This document shows positions 26,697-33,537 of a stretch of 42,822 nucleotides of DNA, one piece after another (within the stretch, counting starts at the first letter, position 1; every line of letters begins with the position of its first letter). The notes beneath the pieces were generated by a model. It had not been told where the DNA came from and made no database searches. It saw only the letters and a list, made by a program, of their open reading frames with translations. The stretch is from contig JABXIK010000030.1 of the NCBI GenBank assembly GCA_013373125.1, positions 1 to 42,822 on the forward strand. The letters are read 5' to 3'. Source of the DNA: Gammaproteobacteria bacterium (lineage in GTDB: Bacteria > Pseudomonadota > Gammaproteobacteria > Pseudomonadales > Oceanobacteraceae). The position numbers were made by a program, and so were the translations under genes.

Positions 26697-27593
26697 ATGA
26701 ACAATATTAAACTACTCCCTCGCCTAATGACTTTTGCCACAGTAGCACAAAAGGGGTCATTCACTGATGCTGCAGTACATTTAGGCGTCTCCAAATCCTC
26801 GATCAGCCAGCAAATCAGTGCACTTGAATCCGAGCTAGGCGCTAGGCTGTTAAATAGAACAACTAGGGAAGTTTCATTAACCGCTTTGGGTTTCAAATTA
26901 CTAGACCGCTGCACTATGCTGCAAGATCAGTTATCTCTACTTTTCAATGATTTGAATGATGCAACTATAAGCCCAAGTGGGCGATTTTCTATCACCTTTC
27001 CACATAGCTTACAGTCAGAAATCATTATCCCTGCAATAAAACAATTACTAAGTGAATATCCCAATTTAGAGCCAGTACTGATTGCCGATGATAAGCCACT
27101 GGATCTAGTTGAGAATGGATTAGATGTCGCAATACATGTAGGCGAGCTTCCTGACAGTGGGTATAGAGCTTTACCTGTAGGGTCTTTGGTAGAAATTTTT
27201 TGTGCGACACCGTTATATCTTAGTAAAAATGGGAGCATTCTTAGTAAGGATGAATTAGTAACACACAACTGGATAACAACTGCGTGGCAAAAAGCTAAAA
27301 CATCAGTAACTCACATAGACAGTAATGAAAGAGAAGATTTGAAATTAAATGTCTTTTCAAAATGCAACACACTACCTGCAGCCATTGAGATGACTTTAAA
27401 CCACCTAGGAATTGCATTAATTCCAGATATTGTCGCGCGTCCATTAATAAAATCGGGCCAACTAACTCATATTGTGAAGAATCTTCAAGGACCACAATGG
27501 CCAGTTTATACAGTACACGCCTACCAGAACGAAAAGCCAATTCACATTGCTCGATTCCACCAAATAGTTTGTCGACTCTTCGAAAAAATGTAA
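26697..27593 (+). CDS. LysR-family transcriptional regulator
   Basis: A 298-aa regulator. The N-terminal winged helix-turn-helix is clear: FATVAQKGSFTDAAVHLGVS, KSSISQQISALESELGARLL and NRTTREVSLTALG. A substrate-binding-like C-terminal domain (about 90-298) contains GRFSITFPHSLQSEIIIPAI and LDVAIHVGEL. It diverges from the DUF1330 gene. Its TAA stop (27591-27593) lies inside the R' core of the first attC site (27590-27596), so the 3' end of the gene coincides with the integron-cassette boundary. Confidence 0.92.
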   Translation: MNNIKLLPRLMTFATVAQKGSFTDAAVHLGVSKSSISQQISALESELGARLLNRTTREVSLTALGFKLLDRCTMLQDQLSLLFNDLNDATISPSGRFSITFPHSLQSEIIIPAIKQLLSEYPNLEPVLIADDKPLDLVENGLDVAIHVGELPDSGYRALPVGSLVEIFCATPLYLSKNGSILSKDELVTHNWITTAWQKAKTSVTHIDSNEREDLKLNVFSKCNTLPAAIEMTLNHLGIALIPDIVARPLIKSGQLTHIVKNLQGPQWPVYTVHAYQNEKPIHIARFHQIVCRLFEKM

Positions 27594-27707
27594 CGCCTTG
27601 CTGAGGGGCGCAGCCGGAAAAGGGGCGAGAGTGGAGCGCACAAAATGTCGAAGCCATTGCGCGAAACGAAGCCCCAAGGCTGCGTCCGTTCCAGCAATTT
27701 GTTATGT
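27590..27707 (-). other. attC site 1 (118 bp), after the three-TM cassette gene
   Basis: In cassette orientation the left core is ACATAAC (27707-27701) and the right core GCGTTAC (27596-27590). The inner arms TTGCTG and GGACGCAGCC pair with GGCTGCG and CAGCAA near the other core. The middle is long and GC-rich, hence the larger size. The left core contains the stop of the preceding cassette gene (TAA, 27704-27702), and the right core contains the complement of the LysR stop. Confidence 0.82.
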
Positions 27708-28073
27708 CGATTCCTTGGGAGATGGTAGTTTCATTTTATACTTTCTCAAACAAAAATAGGTAATGTAGAAGCAAATAATGCCAGGGATCCAGTGTCCAAA
27801 AAGATCAGCATATGAATAAAATATATCAATCTGATTCATGTCTTTCCACGAAGTAAAACCTTCCGGGACAGGATTGAGAATAGAAAAAATAGACATTATT
27901 AAGAAGGGAACAGCAAGTACCCACTGAAACCACCGCCTCTTCCATGTTATATCGTGCCCAGAACTTTTTGACTTGGCGATTATTTTACTGTCGCGATACA
28001 TTAAATAAGGAAGCCCACCAATAATAGCCAATGATATTAGTGCTACGAAAGATACTATTAGCCATCCGATCAT
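27702..28073 (-). CDS. Cassette gene A: three-TM membrane protein of unknown function
   Basis: A 123-aa protein with three predicted membrane spans: IGWLIVSFVALISLAIIGGL (2-21), FQWVLAVPFLIMSIFSIL (49-66) and IPGIICFYITYFCL (95-108). A basic loop (KRR) lies between the first and second spans. A good AAGGAG lies seven bases before the ATG. I recognise no family. It is the cassette nearest the LysR gene, and attC 1 follows it directly. Confidence 0.75.
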   Translation of the reverse strand: MIGWLIVSFVALISLAIIGGLPYLMYRDSKIIAKSKSSGHDITWKRRWFQWVLAVPFLIMSIFSILNPVPEGFTSWKDMNQIDIFYSYADLFGHWIPGIICFYITYFCLRKYKMKLPSPKEST

Positions 28074-28118
28074 AATTTACTCCTTCAATTAAGGTGTCTG
28101 CTCATATTTAAGGTAGAC

Positions 28119-28167
28119 ATAACGCCTGCAGTTGCACACGGAGTTCCGCAAGCTGCACTTGTTAAAA
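28119..28167 (-). other. attC site 2 (49 bp), after the HEAT-like cassette gene
   Basis: In cassette orientation the cores are TTTTAAC (28167-28161) and GCGTTAT (28125-28119). The arm TGCAGCTTGC pairs with GCAACTGCA, leaving one unpaired C. Such extrahelical bases are a known feature of attC folding. The preceding gene stops three bases before the site. Confidence 0.83.
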
Positions 28168-28170
28168 GTT

Positions 28171-28518
28171 CTAGTACCAGTCTTCATTTGGATTCTCAGT
28201 TTTGTACTTTTTGGCAATTTCTTCTGCTTTCGGGTTTTCAAAATACTCAAGCTGACTATGAGCCCAAAACCTTACATCTCTGTGTTCACTGGTAAGCTCT
28301 GACGCTAACACTGTTATCGCTTTCTCATTTTTACAATGACCCAATACTTCAATGAGCTTACTCCGGCGATCTGGATTTAGCTCATTTTGCATTAACGCAG
28401 TAATTTGCTCCAAATACTCATCAGCAAAACCTATTAACCAATGAAACCCATCTTCATAGGTCATCGGGTCTTCGCTTCGGAGCATATCTATTGCTTGCTT
28501 AAACTCTTGCTCGGTCAT
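28171..28518 (-). CDS. Cassette gene B: small HEAT-repeat-like protein
   Basis: A 115-aa, all-helical, acidic protein. DRRSKLIEVLGHCKNEKAI and TVLASELTSEHRDVRFWAHS resemble two HEAT-type helical repeats (about residues 50-95). No signal peptide or membrane span is present. Such small proteins usually mediate protein contacts, and in cassettes they are sometimes compared with immunity proteins; I have no direct evidence for that. The leader between the recombination point and the ATG is only about 13 bases and lacks a clear ribosome binding site. Confidence 0.78.
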   Translation of the reverse strand: MTEQEFKQAIDMLRSEDPMTYEDGFHWLIGFADEYLEQITALMQNELNPDRRSKLIEVLGHCKNEKAITVLASELTSEHRDVRFWAHSQLEYFENPKAEEIAKKYKTENPNEDWY

Positions 28519-28529
28519 ACGTTTTGACT

Positions 28530-28576
28530 TTTAACGCCCAAAGCAGCAGTTTATCCGCTGCCTTTGTTTGTTAGCT
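28530..28576 (-). other. attC site 3 (47 bp), after the lipoprotein cassette gene
   Basis: In cassette orientation it begins AGCTAACAAACAAAGGCAGC and ends GCTGCTTTGGGCGTTAAA. The arms CAAAGGCAGCGG and CTGCTGCTTTG pair with a short TTTATC-side loop. Cores are AGCTAAC and GTTAAAA. The stop TAG of the preceding gene (28577-28575) lies in the first core. Confidence 0.88.
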
Positions 28577-29015
28577 ATTTCCTTTTGATGGATATTCCAT
28601 CCCATTCGTAGTCAGCATATTCAATATTATCACGATCAGTATCATGCATAGGATTGAAATATACTGGTGTTTTTATAGTAAGAATCCCATTTTCAAAACT
28701 AGACTCTTGCAAGTCAGAACACTGCCCAAAAACTTCAGATTCTTTAATCTCCCGGTTTCGTAAGTCATAGATCCGAAACTCTGCTGCGCAGGCCATGCCC
28801 CCAGAGGTAAATGAAACAATATAAATTTTACCGGATTGAGTATTAAACGAAGTGACTTCTTCTACTGCGTAGCTAGCTTCTTCAGAGCGGATAATCTGGT
28901 TTGACGCGAATATTTTAAATACTCCATTCTCGGTCTTAGATATAACCAACTCCATTGGTTCTACTGGACCACAGGCTAGTAAAAATAGTGAAATTAGAGG
29001 GATTAATATTCTCAA
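28575..29015 (-). CDS. Cassette gene C: predicted lipoprotein (TTG start)
   Basis: A 146-aa protein that starts with TTG at 29015. It has a short lipoprotein signal (MRILIPLISLFLLAC), Cys at residue 15, then GPVEPMELVIS. The mature part appears beta-rich, with a Cys pair (MACAAEFRIY and FGQCSDLQ) that could form a disulphide in the periplasm. There is no Met start further upstream in frame within the cassette. No family is recognised. Its DNA is AT-rich compared with the core genes of the window. Confidence 0.72.
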   Translation of the reverse strand: MRILIPLISLFLLACGPVEPMELVISKTENGVFKIFASNQIIRSEEASYAVEEVTSFNTQSGKIYIVSFTSGGMACAAEFRIYDLRNREIKESEVFGQCSDLQESSFENGILTIKTPVYFNPMHDTDRDNIEYADYEWDGISIKRK

Positions 29016-29033
29016 TTTTATAATTCTCAGATA

Positions 29034-29090
29034 GCTAACGCTTAAAGCATGGGCTAGCGTTAGCGAGTCCCATGCCTTTATTTGTTAGTG
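29034..29090 (-). other. attC site 4 (57 bp), after the coiled-coil cassette gene
   Basis: In cassette orientation it begins CACTAACAAATAAAGGCATG and ends CATGCTTTAAGCGTTAGC. The arms AAAGGCATGGG and CCCATGCTTT pair nearly perfectly around an inner GCTAACGCTAGC-like segment. Cores are CACTAAC (29090-29084) and GCGTTAG. The TAA of the preceding gene (29080-29078) lies just inside the first core. Confidence 0.88.
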
Positions 29091-29812
29091 GTTTTCCGGT
29101 AATCATCTTTTATACCTTCTTGAAGTTGATAAAGGTAATGTGCAATCTCATCCGGATTTATACTATCTTGAAAAAATGCATCTTCAGTCGTAGATAGTAC
29201 CGAGTCTCTCGATTTAGCCTCTAATTCAGAACGAACAAACTGGATATAATCATCCTCATTCTTTTTAGGATTAATGGAGTCTTTGATCTTTCCCTTGAGG
29301 ATGAGTAAGTTTCCACCAAGCGTGTCATCTATATAAACCTTTATAGTGCTGGCCAACGCTGTCAATTCGTAACTTTGATCTCCAAAATCAAGGTATGACT
29401 TCTCCGCTTTAATTTGAAACTCTCTATATTGCTTACTATCAGATTCCGAGTTATTGAGTTTATATAGTGCCAAGTAAATATTTCTATGGTGTGCGTATAT
29501 TCTATGATGAATAGCATCACTACCAAATTTATTTAGCTTTACAATTACCTTTTCGAGAATCTCATGCTTAATTTTAAACTCTTCATATAAGCGACCCTTT
29601 TCGTACTGCAATTCCCACAATCTATTCTTGTAGTCTTCTAATTTTTCGGAATAATTTAGTTTTACGTCCTCAATCCTTTCAGTGATCCCAGAAATATCTT
29701 CCTTTGTAGCTAAATTCCTTCCCTTCCATGAGACATACTGAACTATAAACGATGTTATTAATGATACGGCTACTGAAACAATTGTATAAATCACGAGCAA
29801 ATCCCATTGCAT
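29078..29812 (-). CDS. Cassette gene D: membrane-anchored coiled-coil protein
   Basis: From ATG 29812 (GGAG six bases upstream) the product is 244 aa. One N-terminal membrane span (LLVIYTIVSVAVSLITSFIV, about 4-23) is followed by GRNLATKEDISGITERIE. That Asn-Leu-Ala-Thr-Lys-Glu-Asp-Ile stretch recurs in many uncharacterised bacterial membrane proteins. A long charged coiled coil (about 45-100) and a helical C-terminal domain complete it. This looks like a cytoplasmic sensor or effector hung on the membrane, but no function can be assigned. It is the last cassette before the array end. Confidence 0.75.
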   Translation of the reverse strand: MQWDLLVIYTIVSVAVSLITSFIVQYVSWKGRNLATKEDISGITERIEDVKLNYSEKLEDYKNRLWELQYEKGRLYEEFKIKHEILEKVIVKLNKFGSDAIHHRIYAHHRNIYLALYKLNNSESDSKQYREFQIKAEKSYLDFGDQSYELTALASTIKVYIDDTLGGNLLILKGKIKDSINPKKNEDDYIQFVRSELEAKSRDSVLSTTEDAFFQDSINPDEIAHYLYQLQEGIKDDYRKTTNK

Positions 29813-29827
29813 ATCAAACTCCAATAT

Positions 29828-29840
29828 CCCACTAACATTT
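29828..29840 (-). other. Solitary core-like site at the right end of the cassette array (possible attI remnant)
   Basis: In cassette orientation AAATGTTAGTGGG contains GTTAGTG, a match to the GTTRRRY crossover core apart from the last base. It lies about 20 bases before the first cassette gene. No inverted-repeat partner lies next to it, so it is not an attC. It is placed where attI or a decayed attC core would be. Confidence 0.4.
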
Positions 29841-29851
29841 TATTCATAAGA

Positions 29852-29916
29852 CCTTGCAAGCTTTCCTACCTTGCAAGCTTTCCTACCTTGCAAGCTAGCG
29901 TACCTTACAAGGTAAC
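29852..29916. repeat. 17-bp tandem repeat beside the cassette array
   Basis: CCTTGCAAGCTTTCCTA occurs at 29852-29868 and 29869-29885. A third copy (29886-29902) differs in the middle, and a partial fourth follows (CCTTACAAGGTAAC, ending 29916). Each unit contains the palindrome CTTGCAAG. It lies between the array end and the psd terminator; 29917-29980 shows no further feature. Confidence 0.85.
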
Positions 29917-29980
29917 AAAATCACATTAAGCTGCAATCCAGCCCTTAGCGCAATCCCTAAGACTTAAAATCGGCATATAA

Positions 29981-30004
29981 AAAAAGGAGCCGAAGCTCCT
30001 TTTT
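29981..30004 (-). terminator. Rho-independent terminator after psd
   Basis: AAAAAGGAGC, loop CGAA, GCTCCTTTTT: a perfect 10-bp stem. Flanking A and T runs make it competent on both strands. It lies 28 bp past the psd stop. Confidence 0.9.
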
Positions 30005-30031
30005 AATCATTCTTGCTTTAAACACTTGCGG

Positions 30032-30880
30032 TTAAGCGATGGCTTGACCCATCATCAGTGGCGATTGCGCTTTGATCTCATCTAAGAACGCCACGGCGTT
30101 TTCAGGGAAACATAAGATCACGGTGGAGCCTAACTTAAAGCGGCCCATCTCTGCGCCTTTCTCAAGTTTAATTTCGCCTTGAGTGTAATCTTGCACTTGC
30201 GCTTGTTTTGGTAATGGGCAAACTTGGCCTGACCATACAGTTTCGATACCGGCTACGATCATGGCACCCACCAGCACCATGGCCATTGGGCCGTGTTCGG
30301 TTTCGAACATACACACCATACGCTCGTTACGGGCAAACAAACCATCTACCCCTTCGGCGGTGGCTGGGTTCACACTGAACAAATCGCCCGGCACGTATAC
30401 GGTTTCTTTAAGCGTGCCCGCACATGGCATGTGTACACGGTGATAATCTTTTGGTGACAAATAAATCGTGGCAAATTCACCGTTTAAGAATGGCTGGGCA
30501 CGATCTTTGTCGCCTCCTAATAATTCCACCACCGAAAAGTCACGGCCTTTTGCTTGAAAGCAACGGCCTAATTCGATTTTACCTAATTGGCTCACGGCAC
30601 CGTCAGCTGGGCTGACTAATTTGGCATCGGCAATAGGACGCGCGCCGTCTTTTAGTTCGCGGGTGAAAAAGTCGTTAAAGCACGCAAATTGCTCAAGATC
30701 TTCAATTTTTGCTTCATCCATATTCACGTCGTATTTGGCGGCGAATTTTTTGATGAAGGTGTTTTTAATGAAATCAATTTTGGTGCTGGCAAACCACCCC
30801 ACTAAACGGCTTAGGGCGTGTTGCGGGATAAGGTACTGACTCAATACAAAAAGTGTATTTTTATTCACTGTGTTTTCCAC
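30032..30880 (-). CDS. psd: Phosphatidylserine decarboxylase
   Basis: Psd makes phosphatidylethanolamine from phosphatidylserine at the inner membrane. The proenzyme is 282 aa. The self-cleavage motif is FKLGSTVILCFP, with the pyruvoyl-forming Ser at residue 252, which leaves a 31-residue alpha chain. Other family stretches are FFTRELKDGARPI, VSPADGAVSQLG and YLSPKDYHRVHMPCAG. The gene follows the rhodanese gene by 19 bp on the same strand and ends at a strong terminator. Confidence 0.96.
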   Translation of the reverse strand: MENTVNKNTLFVLSQYLIPQHALSRLVGWFASTKIDFIKNTFIKKFAAKYDVNMDEAKIEDLEQFACFNDFFTRELKDGARPIADAKLVSPADGAVSQLGKIELGRCFQAKGRDFSVVELLGGDKDRAQPFLNGEFATIYLSPKDYHRVHMPCAGTLKETVYVPGDLFSVNPATAEGVDGLFARNERMVCMFETEHGPMAMVLVGAMIVAGIETVWSGQVCPLPKQAQVQDYTQGEIKLEKGAEMGRFKLGSTVILCFPENAVAFLDEIKAQSPLMMGQAIA

Positions 30881-30899
30881 TTAATTAACAATTAAAAAT

Positions 30900-31715
30900 T
30901 TATGCACCGGTCTCGATGGGCGTGTTGGGATCGTTGCCCCATTCACTCCATGAACCGGCATACGCTTGTACGGGCCAGCCTAGTTGCTTACAAATCACAT
31001 AAGTTAAACCAGAGCGGCGATGAGTCTGGCAATGGGTCACTATGGTTTTATCCCCATGGATGCCAAGCTCGTTTAATTCTTGTTTCACTTGTTCAAGATC
31101 GCGCAATTTTAAATGGGCTTCGCTGTCTAACGCACGTGAAAACTCATAACTCTTTGCACCCGGTAAATGTCCACCGCGGGCACTCACGGCTTTTTCACCT
31201 GTGTATTCTTGAAATGAGCGCGCATCCCAAATGGCAATGCTGTTGTCTTCGATGGCGCTCAGCAATTGCGCTTTATCTATGGTCACATCTTCATTGATTT
31301 CGGTGACGGCGTAACTCGAAGCTGTACCTGTATTCACGGTTTTTTCCACTGGGCATTGTTCGGCTAACCAAGCATGAATGCCACCGTTTAAAAAGCTGTA
31401 ATGTTTGTGGCCAATGGCATCCAACACCCAAATCATACGACCTGCCCAAGGTCCGCCATCATCGTCATACACCACTACATGGGTATCCGGTGTCAGCCCT
31501 AAACGACTAAATAAGATACTCAGCTGCTCTTTGGTGGGTAATAAACCCGGAGCTGGCGGTACGCCCAACTGAATGTGGCTAGGCGCCACATGGATAGCGC
31601 CTGGTACATGGGCTGCGCTGTAGGTTTCCGCTTTGCCTAGGTCCAAGATTAATAAATTCGGGTGCGCTAACTGGCTGGCAAGTTCACTGGGTTCAATGAT
31701 TAATGGCAGGGTCAT
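30900..31715 (-). CDS. Two-domain rhodanese-type sulfurtransferase
   Basis: A cytoplasmic sulfurtransferase of 271 aa. The non-catalytic N-terminal rhodanese domain includes HVPGAIHVAPSHIQ and VVVYDDDGGPWAGRMIWVLD. The C-terminal catalytic domain has IWDARSFQEYTGE, RGGHLPGAKSYEF and the active-site loop THCQTHRRSG with the catalytic Cys. The loop differs from the CRKGVTA of classical rhodaneses and CGSGVTA of mercaptopyruvate enzymes, so the donor is uncertain. I choose ATG 31715 (MTLPLIIEP) because GAGG lies eight bases before it. It probably shares a transcript with psd. Confidence 0.88.
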   Translation of the reverse strand: MTLPLIIEPSELASQLAHPNLLILDLGKAETYSAAHVPGAIHVAPSHIQLGVPPAPGLLPTKEQLSILFSRLGLTPDTHVVVYDDDGGPWAGRMIWVLDAIGHKHYSFLNGGIHAWLAEQCPVEKTVNTGTASSYAVTEINEDVTIDKAQLLSAIEDNSIAIWDARSFQEYTGEKAVSARGGHLPGAKSYEFSRALDSEAHLKLRDLEQVKQELNELGIHGDKTIVTHCQTHRRSGLTYVICKQLGWPVQAYAGSWSEWGNDPNTPIETGA

Positions 31716-31796
31716 ATGCATGGCCTCAATGTATGTGTGCGGCATTTTAAACAAGCTAGGCGAAAGTGTCAGGTGTTATCGGGTCAAAGTGTCGGT

Positions 31797-33416
31797 TTAT
31801 CGTTGTGCATAACGCTCAAGGGCGTGACTGGTACTTTGGCAGACTTTTTTGAACGCTTGGTATTCTTGATCGTTGATGGCTTGTTCTTCTGGGGCCACAT
31901 CGGCGTAGACCACGCCAATCGGCTTGCCCATGGAAAATAAAGACATGACCATACAGTTTTTGCGCTTGAGGGTACGCACCACCTCAGGTTTGAGCATGTT
32001 CATGGCCTGCTCTACGTTGTCAGCATCGATGCGAAAACTGGCAATTTTATCCAGTAACTTAGCGAACAAGCGATTTTCTTGAATGTTAATACGCATTTGA
32101 CGAACGGGATCATCAGGCTCTATACCAAAACAGTACACAGGCCTTAAGCAGTCCCCCGTTTTATTCAGAATACAAATGAAACCTCGCCCCATACCAATGC
32201 CTTGCTGAATGGCTTTGTTGCAGCTCATGAATACCTTATGCACGTCGTTAAACTCAGACACTTGTTTATTCAATTGCCCGATCGCATTGAGTAAAACGCG
32301 ACGATCCATCTGTCTTGGGGGCACGGTGGCCATAGATAAAACACGTTCCCCTTGTGGGGCCGCTTTCGCTTCGGGCTTAGGTGCTTTTTGCAGAACAATG
32401 GCGGGATTCGGGTCTTTTTCCCAACAAAAATACGCTTGCCTTACCCAAGGTCGATCATTAATCGCTTGTTGCGGCCATAACAAAGACACCGCAGGGGGTA
32501 GCATTTGTTCGGCCATTAAATGGCGACTGAATTGCACCACTAACTGATGGTTTTGCTGCAACACATGGTTGATATCCAAACCGCTTAAATGGGCCAACGC
32601 TCGTTGGCTGCGCATACAGGAATGACTCAACCAGCCCCACTGAGATTGCTGCGCTAAATGATTGAGCAACAACATCACCGTGCTGGGTTTGCTTTTTAAA
32701 AAACGCAGGGCGTGGTCATCATCGCTGAACTCTATGTGGCGATCGCTCAGAATCTGTCCCCATTGACGCAGACTCGGCCACTCCGCCCGTTCAAGCAACT
32801 GTTGTGATAACGAAGGCAATTGAATACGCCGCCCCAGCATGCGACAAATGTCTTCTAATGAGCAACCAAATACCTCATTTTCCACTTTGCTTGGGGCTTC
32901 AAATTCATGCTTGGTGCGGTACTGCCAGTGACTCATGTTGTTGTAGCCCACGTGCCACATATACCAAAGGGGAGCACCGGCAATAATGGTGGCCCACTTG
33001 AGTTTTTCTGCTGAGCCACTGTGTGTCTGTTCCGCCCAATGACCGACCAATGAGCCCGCCAATGAACTGCAAGTTTGCGCCTGCAAATACGCTTTTTGTT
33101 TTGCATCACTTTTAAGCAGTGACATCTTAGGCACTTGCTTTAAATAGTGAATCACCCCTTGCATACCCAGCATGGTCATGACGTGATTAAGACTCAGAAT
33201 TTCCACATCCGGATTGTTATTGCGACGATTCGCCGCTAGAAATAAATGCAGGCACAGCGCAGGGTCACGCTCTATGGTGTGAGCCATATCCGCAAGCGAG
33301 GCGCCGGATTTGATCTGCTTGGTAAGCAGCACGGCAGAGGCTTTTAAGATCGGGAGCTGAGTCGAGGTGGCCAGTTCCAGCCAAGCTTTCGCCCCTTTTG
33401 CAGTTTTTGCTTCCAT
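31797..33416 (-). CDS. HDOD-domain protein with C-terminal GAF-like region
   Basis: A 539-aa signalling protein. The N-terminal HDOD domain (about 15-260) shows LPILKASAVLLTKQIKSGAS, ERDPALCLHLFLAANR and NHVMTMLGMQGVIHYLKQVP; the catalytic HD residues are absent, as usual for HDOD. The C-terminal third (about 370-535) resembles a GAF sensor (NAIGQLNKQVSEFNDVHKVF, GMGRGFICILN, GVVYADVAPEE). It has no HTH or GGDEF output. It diverges from motAB across 121 bp, which fits a role in motility or lifestyle regulation (inference). Confidence 0.85.
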   Translation of the reverse strand: MEAKTAKGAKAWLELATSTQLPILKASAVLLTKQIKSGASLADMAHTIERDPALCLHLFLAANRRNNNPDVEILSLNHVMTMLGMQGVIHYLKQVPKMSLLKSDAKQKAYLQAQTCSSLAGSLVGHWAEQTHSGSAEKLKWATIIAGAPLWYMWHVGYNNMSHWQYRTKHEFEAPSKVENEVFGCSLEDICRMLGRRIQLPSLSQQLLERAEWPSLRQWGQILSDRHIEFSDDDHALRFLKSKPSTVMLLLNHLAQQSQWGWLSHSCMRSQRALAHLSGLDINHVLQQNHQLVVQFSRHLMAEQMLPPAVSLLWPQQAINDRPWVRQAYFCWEKDPNPAIVLQKAPKPEAKAAPQGERVLSMATVPPRQMDRRVLLNAIGQLNKQVSEFNDVHKVFMSCNKAIQQGIGMGRGFICILNKTGDCLRPVYCFGIEPDDPVRQMRINIQENRLFAKLLDKIASFRIDADNVEQAMNMLKPEVVRTLKRKNCMVMSLFSMGKPIGVVYADVAPEEQAINDQEYQAFKKVCQSTSHALERYAQR

Positions 33417-33438
33417 TCGATTTGAGGAAAGACCTTTT

Positions 33439-33466
33439 CTAAACTTTAATTAACTATAGTCGGACT
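33439..33466 (+). promoter_or_regulatory. Candidate sigma-28 (FliA)-type promoter upstream of motA
   Basis: CTAAA (33439-33443) and, after exactly 15 bases, GTCGGACT (33459-33466) resemble the flagellar sigma-28 pattern TAAA-N15-GCCGATAA, but the -10 matches only in part. It is about 70 bp before the motA start, as expected for motAB. Confidence 0.35.
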
Positions 33467-33537
33467 TTGAGCAATCTGGCCCATGGATTACACCTTTAAT
33501 AAAAAAAGGACATGAGGGCCGAGAGGGACAAACAGGA

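Larger units (their letters stand above)
27590..29836 (-). mobile_element. Integrase-less integron gene-cassette cluster (CALIN-type) with four attC sites
   Basis: Four minus-strand genes are each followed at the 3' end by an attC-like site: 27590-27707, 28119-28167, 28530-28576 and 29034-29090. In cassette orientation each site starts with a core such as CACTAAC or AGCTAAC and ends with GCGTTAN. The arms between the cores are self-complementary, as attC recombination requires. Genes lie in one direction, with very little space between gene and site, and stop codons fall in or next to the attC. No integrase gene is present on either side (psd lies to the right, LysR to the left). The cassettes are roughly 530, 410, 500 and 800 bp. 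Confidence 0.88.

Noticed and set aside
29852..29916. 17-bp repeats as a possible CRISPR array
   Set aside because: The copies are directly adjacent with no spacers, the unit is too short, and there are no cas genes.
26313..30031. A site-specific integrase gene (intI) next to the cassettes
   Set aside because: All sizeable open frames from DUF1330 to psd were read, and none shows tyrosine-recombinase sequence. The flanking genes are psd and LysR.
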